From contig OW203990.1 of NCBI GenBank assembly GCA_934047225.1, positions 28,127,045 to 28,191,044 on the forward strand: DNA of 64,000 nt. The letters run 5' to 3'. The translations under genes and the position numbers were made by a program. Position 1 is the stretch's first letter. The number at the start of each line of letters is the position of its first letter. A model generated the notes under the pieces. The model did not search any database and had not been told where the DNA came from. It was given only the letters and a program-made list of their open reading frames with translations. Positions 26,901 to 34,929 of the stretch are shown here, in pieces. This DNA comes from Ypsolopha sequella (taxonomy: Eukaryota; Arthropoda; Insecta; Lepidoptera; Ypsolophidae).

Positions 26901-29900
26901 TGACGCCTACAAGGGTGTATGTACCGGTGCTATAGGCGCCAAGCTCTTCCCTTACAGAGTATTACATTAATAGTATTACCTTGACGCCTACAAGGGTGTA
27001 TGTACCGGTGCTATAGGCGCCAAGCTCTTCACTTACAGAGTATTACATTAATAGTATTACCTTGACGCCTACAAGGGTGTATGTACCGGTGCTATAGGCG
27101 CCAAGCTCTTCACTTACAGAGTATTACATTAATAATATTACCTTGACGCCTACAAGGGTGTATGTACCGGTGCTATAGGCGCCAAGCTCTTCACTTACAG
27201 AGTATTACATTAATAGTATTACCTTGACGCCTACAAGGGTATATGTACCGGTGCTATAGGCGCCAAGCTCTTCACTTACAGAGTATTACATTAATAATAT
27301 TACCTTGACGCCTACAAGGGTGTATGTACCGGTGCTATAGGCGCCAAGCTCTTCCCTTACAGAGTATTACATTAATAGTATTACCTTGACGCCTACAAGG
27401 GTGTATGTACCGGTGCTATAGGCGCCAAGCTCTTCACTTACAGAGTATTACATTAATAGTATTACCTTGACGCCTACAAGGGTGTATGTACCGGTGCTAT
27501 AGGCGCCAAGCTCTTCCCTTACAGAGTATTACATTAATAGTATTACCTTGACGCCTACAAGGGTGTATGTACCGGTGCTATAGGCGCCAAGCTCTTCCCT
27601 TACAGAGTATTACATTAAAAATTAAAAGTAATATAAAATAAACGAGAATACAAAAAATAAACAACAGAGCATGCAGCTTAACTTATAATAAAAACAAAAA
27701 ATACAAAAAATCAAGGGCATATGAGAGGGTGGGTCTGTGTGAAGAGTGTGGATGAGAATGAGAGTGTATGTGTAGGAAGAGGGTGTATGTTAGTGTATGT
27801 GTTTCCCCAGCCCTACGACCAAAGTCTTGGGATCCGTATATTTACTACTAGGAAGGGAGAGGGTGTGTGTGTGTGTGTTTGTGAATGTGTGGGTGAGTGT
27901 GTCAAAAATTTGATGAAAAATATTAAACAACAAGTAAATTTACATTTAGCATTTAAAACGCGAGACAAGAAGATTCTCTGTTTCCTCATAACTTAGGGAC
28001 TTAAGCCAGGGTATTAGTTTATTTTTAACTTCATACGCATTTAGGGAGTAGATAGCGTGAAGGTTATTTACTAGGTTATAGAGAAACCGACCAAGATAGT
28101 TCTCAAATCTTTCCACATATGTACGAGTACTATCGCCTATCTCAGGCTTTCGCATCTTCATCTTAACACCCTGTATATCTAATAAATATAGCGAATAATT
28201 TGTCTTGACTTAAGAGGATGGCATACCCTAGCAACTTTTTTTATTACCCGTCCAGCACAATAAGTCTAATGGCAAAGACTTTATTTGCTTTTCGTAGAGG
28301 CGATTATATGTTGGCTCTTTGGCCTCTTTTTCTTGGACACGTAATACTGAAATATTTTGTAGGGAAAAAAATATTGAATTTAGGTGATATACCTTCATAT
28401 TTCTATTACCTAATTTATGAAAAAAATAAATCTAGTTGATCTCTTAACCTCGTTCTTGAAGCGAACGTTTGAAAACCAAAAATAACCAGGGTGCAAAACA
28501 TTTTTTTTTGACAAAAGTTTAAATCTTAGTACATTGGTTATACGTAAGATCCCTAGAGAAAAGATTAATAAACCAAATATATTTTTTTCAATACAAGGAG
28601 AGTCCGAATTTCTTCAAACGAATCCTAGATAGCCTGGCGTTGGTCATGCTCTAGGCTCAGGTACAGTCTTAAAACCTTGTATTAATTTACTCCCCATTCC
28701 AGAGCGTCCCGATGAGACCCTAGCGAAATATGGCAACCCTACTCAAGGGTAAAACGCTGGTCTCTCGATCTTGAGATCCAGGGATCGAAATCCCTGGTCG
28801 GGCATATACCAATCAGCTTTTCGGAATTTATGGACAAAGTATTTGTTCTTACTTACCACTTGCTGAACGGTGAAAGAAAACATCGTGAGGAAACCTGTAT
28901 TCAGTAAAAAAGCGTGTAGGTATTTGTGCCCGAAGTAGGGCGATAAGGCTCACTACTCATCACGTTAGGACGTAAAAATCGTCAGTGAAAAGTGGATGTA
29001 CCGAGTGTGAACTGTAGCTTGCATTTCACAGTCCGCACTCGGTACACCTCTGACACCCCGTCGGAGATTCATGTCGCGACGATATATAAGGTCTTTCAAT
29101 TTAAATGGAAAGTAATTTAGGAGGTGATTCAGTATCGTTAATACATCACATTCCACTGCAAAGTACTTTTTTTTTGCGCGAACTTTTTCTTCACTTGTCC
29201 ATACAAACTGAGTCAGATAATCGGACCACTTTGTACTTCTTCTTCTTCTTGGAGGTGCCATATCCTAGCGGATGTCGGCGACCACCACACGAAACTCTTC
29301 TCTATTCTGTGCCAGTCTGCAGAGACTGGCAGCGTCTTTTATGTTAGTCCAAGTTTTTACGTTATCACTCCATGTCATCCGCCTTCTCCCCCTTCCCTGT
29401 TTTCCGTCCATTTTCCCTTCTAAAATGCTCTTCAACATGTTATACTTTTCATGCCGATAAATGTGACCAAAATATGCTGTCTTTCGTCTCTTAATTGTTT
29501 TTAATACTTCAAGCCTTTTATTAAATCTGTTAAGCACTTCTTCATTTGTTACTTTGTACTGAGAAGTGAAAAAAAAGTTCGCGCAATAAAAGTGCTTTGC
29601 AGTGGAATGTGATGTATTAACGATGCTGCATCACCTCCTAAATTACTTTCAATTTAAATTGAAAGACCTTATATATTTATATATTATTTCAGACGAACGC
29701 TTGCGTGCTGAACAAGACCGCGATGCTGACGGTGCTCGGGATCTCCTTGCTGTTCGCCTCTCTAAACACAGTTGTCAGCAGTATCATCAACCTGGTGGGC
29801 AGACGGCGCCTGCTCATCGGGATTCAGGTAAACCTGGAATGAACTGCGAGCAGTGGCGTGCACAGAACTTTTTGCTGGAAAAGCAAGCAATTGGTCAAGA

Positions 29901-32900
29901 ATAACAATAAAAAAAATATGAAAAAATTCAAATACCACTTTGAAAAAAAAAAAATTGTACGACGCCAGGGTAGACAATGTCTACCCTAAAGTGAACATTT
30001 CCAATACAAACTTTTTTTTATCAAAGTGACATTTAAATTTTTTCATATTTCTTTATTGTTATTCTTGACCAATTGCTTGTTTTTCCAGCAAAAAGTTCTG
30101 TGCACGCCACTGCTGCTGCTGAAATTTTCGGATTGTTGTGTTGATACGAAATCTAATGAATTTTGCGCACAAACAGAGATATTCGACTCCACTACTGTAA
30201 TTCGAAGTTCGAAATATCGATGTACCTTAGTTCGAAAGTACGATAGTTGGGTGTAAGTTAGTTCGAAACTGGATTGTCATAAAAAAAAAACACGACTCAC
30301 AATAACTAACCTTCTAACCGGCTCACTTCTGCGCTAAAGGATTTCTGGGATATGGTATTCGATCTATCTTACATCGAACTCCTATACATTTGAGACGAGT
30401 TCTTTTGAACGCTTTCTTTTATTTTTCTTTTCTTTTGTTTTATTCCTATTATTGTAAGGGTTATTGAACTTTGTTTCTTATCAGTTATGTTATCACTTAC
30501 TCCTGTGGATGACTGACAGTCTAATTTATTGTAGACATACTTGATAATATTTGCATTAACGATTTTGTAATATATCTGTACCGCTATGATAAATGCGAAA
30601 GTGTGTTTGTTGGTTTGTTGGTTGTTGGTTTGTTGGTTGTTGGTTGTTGGTTTGTCCTTCTTTTACGCAGCGTTTGGAGCAACGGATCAATGTGATTTTT
30701 TTTCGCAGTGATAGTTTATGGGCCGGAGAGTGACAGAGGCTGCTTTTTTTCCGGGGAAAAGGCAAACGAAAGCTAGTAATAAATCATGTAGTCAATGTAA
30801 TAAATAAATGAATGAATGAAGACTATCTTCCAGGTCGTGTCAGGAGTCATGGGCCTGTGTGTCAATCTCAGCAGCAACATGGCATTGGGAACTGTCCTGT
30901 TCGTCATCTACCTCAGTCCTATGCTGGATATTGGACTCATCACTACCTTCACTGTAGACATCTATCCCACGCATTTGAGGTTTGCCCCTTATGTTATGAA
31001 CAGAAGCCATTTTTAAGTTTTTTTTTGTAAGAGTAGAATAGGAAGGACAATGCCCAAAAATGCCCCAGAGCAAAGCAAACAAATGTATCTCAGATATGTA
31101 AGCATATCAGTTATAATATAATTCTAAATGGTTACTAATATTGTAATATTGCTGTTTAATTTTTTTGGGCGCTGATTTTTTAAATCACTATTATCACTAA
31201 AAATCTGCGACGTTTAAATAAAACTAAATAGTCTACCGATCATACTGAACAACTCTCTGAAGAAAAACCGCGCAAACCTTTAGAGAAGAAGATATTCAAC
31301 TGTAACTTAAAGACTTTATCTCGTAGGAGAACGGTCTATTTTAGAACACTGCGCGTGAACAGCTATTTCACGGATGACGGATGACGGATTTTTCATATAT
31401 TTTTTTACACCCTAATATGTGGGCAAATTAATGCTATTAATGCTCGTAGCGTTTGGGTTCAAACATTTTTGTTAAAAACTCGAATATTACTTAAACTAAT
31501 GGTTCACGCGGGTATGTTCCTTGCGAAAAGTGGTTCAGTATGGTCAGTAGAATATGTGGTTTCATTTAAAGGTAGCAGTCTATTTACACCCCCGGTGTAT
31601 ATCGTCACGACATGAATCCCCTAGGAGGTGTCAGAAGTGTTCTCGAGTGTGAACAGTACAATGCAAGTCACAGTCCACACTCGGTTCACCGACGATTATT
31701 ACGTCCCAACTTGATGGGTGGTGAGCCCTATCGCAGTTCTTTGTGCATAAATACACGCTTTTTAGGGCATGCAGGTTTCCTCACGATGTTTTTCTACACA
31801 GTTCAGCATGTGGTAAGTATTAGGCAATACAAATACTATTTTATTTCCTATGTGCATAAATTCCGAAAAACTTATTCGTGCATGCCCGACCGGGGATCGA
31901 ACATGGGTCTCAAGATTGAGAGGCCAGCGTTGTACCGCCTGAGCTGATAAAAATAAATTGAGGGCAATGTGAATTTTATTTTTGTCACTGTCACTCCAAG
32001 CGAAAACACGCTCAGTGCGAGGGGCGGATTCAGGGCGAAAGCGAAAAATGTTAGTTTTATAATATTTATAAAAAAACTAAAATAGCTAGCAAAATTTCAA
32101 ATATCAAATCTCTAGATATTGTTAAAACACACCTAATAAAATATGTCTGAGTTCTGTACTTGGTTCCTATTCGCCAAACGAGGAGAAAAAGTGTGTTTGA
32201 AGCCCTTATTTCAACAATTATTTCTATCGAGGAAAATTTATCCAAACATGTTTTCCAATTTCATAACCCTAGATTGTATAGTCAAAATGCATATACCAGA
32301 AACTGATTATAATTTTCCGTGTATTTCATGAAATACACAGAAAAGAAACACCCGTATTTTTCGCACATCGCCTTAATTGCGTAAAGTGTTGTCTAGCTGC
32401 CAAAAAATTGTTATTATTCATTAGTTATATCATAATTATTTATATACTACCGAACGCCCAGTGGCCATAGATCCCTTTTCTTCCGATCCCACGGGAATGA
32501 CAAAAATTACAATTCAATTTAAATTTCACAGAGCGATGGCTGTAAGCCTGAGTCTGATGATGGGTCGTGGCAGCGCCATCATTGGCATCAACCTTCTGAA
32601 GAATATGCTGGCAGACAACTGCGAGGCTTCCTTCTACCTATTCTCTACTATTGCCTTAGGTGAGAAAAAACTTTAAACGCCTGTTTAAATGTGTTTAGCA
32701 ATATTTGCCAAACGAACCAAGTCATATACATTTGTAACATTATTAGATGACACAAACGAGCCAAGTCATATACATTTGTAACATTATTACATGACACAAA
32801 CGAGCCAAGTCATATACATTTGTAACATTATTACATGACACAAACGAGCCAAGTCATATACATTTGTAACATTATTACATGACACAAACGAGCCAAGTCA

Positions 32901-33675
32901 TATACATTTGTAACATTATTACATGACACAAACGAGCCAAGTCATATACATTTGTAACATTATTACATGACACAAACGAGCCAAGTCATACACATTTGTA
33001 ACATTATTAAATGACACAAACGAGCCAAGTCATATACATTTGTAACATTATTACATGACACAAACGAGCCAAGTCATATACATTTGTAACATTATTACAT
33101 GACACAAACGAGCCAAGTCATACACATTTGTAACATTATTAAATGACATAAACGAGCCAAGTCATATACATTTGTAACATTATTACATGACACAAACGAG
33201 CCAAGTCATATACATTTGTAACATTATTACATGACACAAACGAGCCAAGTCATATACATTTGTAACATTATTACATGACACAAACGAGTCAAGTCATACA
33301 CATTTGTAACATTATTAAATGACACAAACGAGCCAAGTCATATACATTTGTAACATTATTACATGACACAAACGAGCCAAGTCATATACATTTGTAACAT
33401 TATTACATGACACAAACGAGCCAAGTCATATAAATTTGTAACATTATTATATGACACAAATGAGTCAATGTGGTAAATATTGCATAACAGTTTTAAACAG
33501 GCATTTACAGTTTTAAATATTATATCTCCACTAAAAAAAAAAAAAAAGATTTTGTAGTAGTTGAATTTGTTGTTAAATTGTCCGTTTTTTTACAGTTTGC
33601 GGTGCTATTGCGTTTACATTGCCAGCAGATAAGAAAGTAGAAGATAATATTCGAAAAGATAAAGTGGTTTATTAA
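13250..33675 (+). CDS. SV2/SVOP-like Major Facilitator transporter, 11 exons, 510 aa
   Basis: Exons are 13250-13319, 21271-21432, 21896-22058, 22956-23077, 23582-23826, 23900-24051, 24129-24258, 29693-29827, 30834-30979, 32532-32659 and 33596-33675. Together they give 1533 bases in one frame, and every junction is GT-AG. The product has 12 likely membrane helices. It carries the family signature GYLADTQGRRK in the loop between helices 2 and 3, NESPKYL after helix 6, NLVGRRR between helices 8 and 9, and YPTHLR after helix 10. Insect proteins of this type are annotated as synaptic vesicle glycoprotein 2-like or organic-ion transporters and often form tandem arrays. The substrate cannot be told from sequence. 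It probably acts in a vesicle or plasma membrane. The start ATG follows TTTGACA and opens MIIEANIKEKAEKTGFEDALKAT, whose FEDALKATGFGK join is typical of the family. Confidence 0.9.
13320..14340. other. Intron 1, left part
   Basis: AT-rich. Bases 13700-13990 hold a dispersed repeat (GATTAGTCTTGCTAAGAAG, also at 37530-37590 and reversed at 46085-46160). There is no supported plus-strand exon. Bases 14150-14220 carry a GGGTCC palindromic motif. Confidence 0.4.
14345..14492. repeat. (GAT)n microsatellite
   Basis: About 148 bases of ATG/GAT triplets with a few GGT and AAT interruptions, in transporter intron 1. Confidence 0.95.
14995..15357 (-). CDS. Unrecognised nested gene, first two exons (partial)
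   Basis: On the minus strand, exon 15357-15179 starts at an ATG (MGTDRLQMPHGPAPLS). It continues through a basic stretch (MLPRSKSNSERRQ, RWIYDLRKR) and ends at the donor CCA|GTACG. A 60-base intron ends in ATTTTTCAG, and exon 15118-14995 continues the same frame (LSSVNPNSSSENILHP, VPLEHPIDKEFPYEVGDYEKI) up to the perfect donor ATT|GTAAGT. The join gives about 101 codons without a stop. I do not recognise the family. The N-terminal part is basic and Pro/Arg-rich, and the second exon is acidic. The next exon should lie below 14990 in phase 0 and was not found. The gene sits wholly in transporter intron 1 on the opposite strand. It could also be a decayed retrocopy or a mobile gene. Confidence 0.5.
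16000..16150 (-). repeat. RTE LINE 3' tail fragment
   Basis: Minus-strand copy of the tail seen at 17345-17715 and 22540-22875 (GACGGGCAGTGGCGTCACTG, CCGCGCTCACCAACCCGCC). Confidence 0.7.
16302..16391 (-). CDS. Possible isolated minus-strand exon
   Basis: A 90-base minus-strand block lies between an excellent acceptor (TTTATTTATTTTTAG|GAAC) and an excellent donor (GAATC|GTAAGT). One frame is open (CPELRKPMESPSKLINLVSV, then PLIYEES). It could belong to the nested gene at 14995-15357, but its end phase does not join the acceptor just before that ATG. Either an exon is missing between them or the block is chance. Confidence 0.3.
16426..17323. mobile_element. DNA element with ~72-base inverted ends
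   Basis: Bases 16426-16497 and 17250-17323 are inverted copies (ATTTAAAACACGAGCGTAGC / GCTACGCTCGTGTTTTAAAT). The interior holds AT-rich filler and an (ATAA)n-tailed retroposon end near 16980-17010. A related fragment lies at 540-900. Confidence 0.7.
17345..17715 (+). repeat. RTE LINE 3' tail
   Basis: Encodes a decayed C-terminal peptide (FFQDDRREWQSPGKDYVQQW), then the TGATGGATGGATGGA tail typical of lepidopteran RTE LINEs. It is 5'-truncated. Confidence 0.75.
17720..17912. repeat. Half copy of a palindromic MITE plus (TA)n
   Basis: Bases 17720-17868 match the right half of the MITEs at 24988-25255 and 39603-39853 (CCATTGACTGAATAAGCTC). They run into a (TA)n tract of about 40 bases. Confidence 0.75.
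17918..18934. mobile_element. TA-flanked DNA element with ~250-base inverted ends, copy 2
   Basis: Same family as 8233-9219, reversed internally. Starts CAGGGTGGAAAAAATTTAAG, is flanked by TA, and lies in transporter intron 1. The frame at 18307-18591 is shared in part with copy 1 but contains no known domain. Confidence 0.85.
19182..19443. mobile_element. Palindromic MITE, family A, copy 2
   Basis: 262 bases from CAAGGTGAATTTG to AAGTCACCTTG, flanked by TA. Related to 1307-1568 and 59320-59581. Confidence 0.8.
19620..20885. repeat. AGGGTTCC-type element with internal duplications
   Basis: Runs from AGGGTTCCCTAGTACC through a GTCCGTTCGTCCGTCC patch to GAGTCTGACTCGCACTTGGC. Inside, a block with ATGTATGTC, a C-run and TATCTCC recurs at about 19975, 20226, 20401 and 20685. 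The spacing is irregular, 175-285 bases. Confidence 0.75.
21271..21432 (+). CDS. Transporter exon 2
   Basis: Residues 24-77. Helix 1 (FGMLLLSALLVMAMVFEAIS), a short lumenal or external loop with one Cys, then the start of helix 2 (IAGIPLV). Acceptor TTTATTGCAG, donor GTAAGG. Confidence 0.93.
21896..22058 (+). CDS. Transporter exon 3
   Basis: Residues 77-131. End of helix 2, the MFS motif A loop GYLADTQGRRK, helix 3 (ILLISLILGFSMGVLSAF) and most of helix 4. Donor GTAAGT. Confidence 0.95.
22540..22875 (-). repeat. RTE LINE 3' tail, reversed
   Basis: Reverse-complement copy of 17345-17715, in transporter intron 3. Frames are degraded. Confidence 0.75.
22956..23077 (+). CDS. Transporter exon 4
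   Basis: Residues 132-172. VSGTYALAMTLLSECTPEDK, the helix 4-5 loop and start of helix 5, then TSDGLMA at the donor GTGAGT. Confidence 0.93.
23078..23581. other. Intron 4
   Basis: AT-rich intron with no recognised repeat or gene. Confidence 0.5.
23582..23826 (+). CDS. Transporter exon 5
   Basis: Residues 173-254. Helix 5 (TIPILPL), helix 6 (FLCLVYTIPCALGAFGVYF), the sugar-porter-like NESPKYLLS motif, then the cytosolic loop with DQALKVLKRIF. Confidence 0.95.
23900..24051 (+). CDS. Transporter exon 6
   Basis: Residues 255-304. Long central cytosolic loop and helix 7 (STIILSILCVGTYM). Intron 5 is only 73 bases. Confidence 0.93.
24129..24258 (+). CDS. Transporter exon 7
   Basis: Residues 305-348. 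End of helix 7 (NPYLIWLPTI), then a hydrophilic loop with CQMIAPDPN. Donor GTAAAG. Intron 6 is 77 bases. Confidence 0.92.
24385..24582. repeat. Truncated AGGGTTCC-type repeat
   Basis: Right part of the same family as 19620-20885, ending GAGTCTGACTCGCACTTGGC, in intron 7. Confidence 0.75.
24583..24987. other. Intron 7, left part
   Basis: AT-rich. Bases 24830-24985 look like a LINE or SINE 3' end (GTGCAATAAAGAATTTAG followed by a GAAA repeat); the same end motif occurs at 44490-44512. Confidence 0.45.
24988..25255. mobile_element. Palindromic MITE, family B, copy 1
   Basis: Starts ACAACGTGTAACAGAAAGG and ends with its inverse next to TATATA. A second copy is at 39603-39853 and half a copy at 17720-17868. 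Confidence 0.8.
26411..27617. repeat. 81-base minisatellite, 15 copies
   Basis: Each unit starts ACCTTGACGCCTACAAGG. Starts are at 26411, 26492, 26573 and every 81 bases up to 27545. Units are nearly identical; the main variant is C or A in TTC(C/A)CTTACAGAG. Within each unit CTTGACGCCTA can pair with TAGGCGCCAAG, giving an 11-base stem with one mismatch. Confidence 0.97.
28205..28676. repeat. Dispersed block shared with 58078-58575
   Basis: Starts GAGGATGGCATACCCTAGC and ends near CTCTAGGCTCAGGTACAGTC. The two copies run in the same orientation. No protein is evident. Confidence 0.75.
28742..29087 (+). repeat. tRNA-headed SINE, split by the hAT element
   Basis: Bases 25688-25709 plus 28750 onward form a tRNA-like head (box B-like GGGATCGAAATCCC at 28782-28795). 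The body has TGAACGGTGAAAGAAAAC, GGACGTAAAAATCGTCAG and the GAGTGTGAAC palindrome, ending CGACGATATAT. Other copies are at 31597-31950, 39855-40085 and 43571-44640. Confidence 0.75.
29088..29676. mobile_element. Inverted-end element carrying a LINE fragment
   Basis: The left arm 29088-29200 and right arm 29560-29676 are inverted copies (AAGGTCTTTCAATTTAAAT at the outer ends). Between them lies a minus-strand LINE piece. The right end stops about 16 bases before transporter exon 8. Confidence 0.75.
29225..29557 (-). pseudogene. LINE reverse transcriptase C-terminal fragment
   Basis: The minus-strand translation shows KRRKTAYFGHIYRHEKY, GRGRRRMTWSDNVKTW and CRLAQNREEFRVVVADI. This is the usual C-terminal layout of RTE/jockey-like reverse transcriptases (GHI-x-R, then GRGRRR-x-TW). 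The 5' part is missing. Confidence 0.8.
29693..29827 (+). CDS. Transporter exon 8
   Basis: Residues 349-393. TNACVLNKTAMLTVLGISLL starts helix 8, followed by NLVGRRRLLIGIQ. Acceptor TATTATTTCAG, donor GTAAAC. It is hemmed in by mobile elements on both sides. Confidence 0.93.
29851..30108. mobile_element. Palindromic hAT-like MITE, copy 1
   Basis: Inverted ends GCAGTGGCGTGCACAGAAC / GTTCTGTGCACGCCACTGC, about 258 bases, starting about 25 bases after transporter exon 8. A second copy is at 43013-43275. No clean 8-base duplication is seen. Confidence 0.8.
30109..30833. other. Intron 8, right part
   Basis: Bases 30604-30655 are a (GTTGGTTT)n microsatellite. They run into a widespread insect repeat end (GTGATTTTTTTTCGCAGTG, GGGCCGGAGAGTGACAGAGG) up to about 30780. 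No gene is seen. Confidence 0.5.
30834..30979 (+). CDS. Transporter exon 9
   Basis: Residues 394-441. Helix 9 (VVSGVMGLCVNLSSN), helix 10 (LFVIYLSPMLDIGLITTFTV) and DIYPTHLR. Donor GTTTGC is weaker than the others, but the frame joins exon 10. Confidence 0.93.
30980..31596. other. Intron 9, left part
   Basis: AT-rich, no gene or clear repeat seen. Confidence 0.4.
31597..31950 (-). repeat. tRNA-headed SINE, complete copy
   Basis: On the minus strand the tRNA-like head is at 31948-31880 (box A-like CAGCTCAGGCGG, box B-like GTTCGATCCC). The body and tail run to ATATCGTCACGAC near 31597. This is the best-preserved copy in the window. Confidence 0.8.
31965..32390. repeat. Repeat shared, inverted, with 50800-51215
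   Basis: Matches the reverse complement of 50800-51215 (AGCGAAAACACGCTCAGTGC, GGGGCGGATTCAGGGCGAA). No protein is recognised. Confidence 0.7.
32532..32659 (+). CDS. Transporter exon 10
   Basis: Residues 442-484. AMAVSLSLMMGRGSAIIGIN forms helix 11 with the conserved G-R-G, then CEASFYLFSTIAL in helix 12. Donor GTGAGA. Confidence 0.93.
32717..33467. repeat. 44-base minisatellite, 17 copies
   Basis: Units start CCAAGTCATATACATTTGTA at 32717, 32761, 32805 and every 44 bases to 33421. A linked variant (TACACATTTG with ATTAAATG) recurs at 32981, 33113 and 33289, showing block duplication. The array fills most of the 936-base intron 10. Confidence 0.97.
33596..33675 (+). CDS. Transporter exon 11
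   Basis: Residues 485-510 and TAA. End of helix 12 (CGAIAFTLPADKK) and the charged tail VEDNIRKDKVVY. Confidence 0.93.
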
Positions 33676-33704
33676 TAAATAAAGCATAGTGATATATTTT
33701 ATGT

Positions 33705-33710
33705 AATAAA
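33705..33710 (+). promoter_or_regulatory. Polyadenylation signal of the transporter gene
   Basis: AATAAA lies 30 bases after the stop codon; another overlaps the stop at 33674-33679. The 3' UTR would be only about 50 bases. Confidence 0.6.
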
Positions 33711-34506
33711 TATTTTTGGTTCTTGCCGTTTATAATTTTTTCATGTGACTTTTATTTACATCCGTACATCCAAACTCCTTTGCAAAGATATAAAAAAATG
33801 ACTTTTTTACACATTGATTCGAAGTTAAGTATAAAAAAAATCTGATCAGTATCAATACCAAAAGATGGCGCTTTGTAAGGATTACTTTGGGAGCTTTAAA
33901 ATATGAACTTGGCGGAAGTATTTGTATAGGTAGGTATCGTTAAAGTAGGTGTGACAGAAAAAAATTATTTATTTGGACACTTGGTGATTTTTTCTTCGTA
34001 AGAAGTAAAATGCATTACATCTCGAAAATCCGTATTTTTTTTTGCAAATATTTTGTTTCTATATATCTTTCCGTGACCGTGATTCGTTACATGCAAAGCT
34101 ACTAAGTAGTGCCAATATTACAATTATTTGGAAATTAATTTACTCCAATTTTCAAAATATTGGGGTTTAAATTGGAATTTGAAATTATTCCAACATACCA
34201 ATTCAATAACATTAAAATAAATAATATAAAAAATAATAATATACTGAAAAAAAAACATTCAGATGGTTCTCTTAATTTTTATAAATCACATCTGCTTATG
34301 TGACTAGTTATACATTTTATCCCGTACTTGACGAGAAAAGGGCGAAACTATTTTTTTCATGTTTTTTAGATGAATATGTAAAAAGGCTGGAGATGGTACC
34401 TTAGATTAAGGATCAATAAATTAATAGTGTATGCAGAGTTTCAATTTCCCAAATAGACAGAATGCGACGTATTCAACATAAAAAAATATCGAATTTCACG
34501 TAAGGA
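33711..34506. other. Intergenic spacer, no gene seen
   Basis: AT-rich DNA between the transporter and the hAT element. No supported exon. Confidence 0.4.
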
Positions 34507-34563
34507 TAGTGGCCCCGCTGGGTGACAGAATGTTCCCAGGTTCGAGTCCCGGTTCCTTGCAGA
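34507..34563 (+). repeat. tRNA-like SINE head fragment
   Basis: AGTGGCCCCGCTGGGTGAC and a perfect box B GGTTCGAGTCC. The region cannot fold as a full tRNA with a normal acceptor stem, so it is read as SINE-derived. Confidence 0.45.
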
Positions 34564-34635
34564 TCCAGATTTTAAACCACAAACTTGATTTTTTACAGCA
34601 GTATGAGGCTATAAATTTTTATGTAGCCTCTAAAG

Positions 34636-34895
34636 CAGTGTCTTTCAAACTGTGGGTCGCGACCCCCGGGGGTCGCGAAGCCTTACTCGGGGGCAATAGA
34701 AAAAAAGCAAGTGCTTATATGTTTCCTACTAATATTATAACATATAATATATTATATCATAAAATACTATAACATATAAATAAGAATAAATATCATCAGT
34801 ACTTTCAGAGCTCTCGCAGCTTCTTTCATAGTCTTTCGAATCACTAACATTTTTAACCGACTTCAAAAAGGAGGCGGTTCTCAATTCGACTGTAT

Positions 34896-34929
<34 letters not shown>

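Larger units (their letters stand above)
25710..28741. mobile_element. hAT-type element with 8-base duplication
   Basis: Inverted ends TAGGGTTGCCA / TGGCAACCCTA are flanked by the perfect duplication CTCAAGGG (25702-25709 and 28742-28749), the hallmark of hAT elements. The 3032-base element has no transposase. It contains a 5-base TAGAA repeat (26331-26366), the 81-base array (26411-27617), a GT-rich patch (27860-27900) and a block shared with 58078-58575. It is inserted in the head of a SINE whose remainder follows at 28742. Confidence 0.9.

Noticed and set aside
28750..28800. Functional tRNA gene
   Set aside because: Box B is present but a paired acceptor stem and a clean box A are not; several similar copies show it is a SINE head.
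26411..33467. CRISPR-like arrays
   Set aside because: Repeats are contiguous without unique spacers and lie in introns of an insect gene; they are minisatellites.
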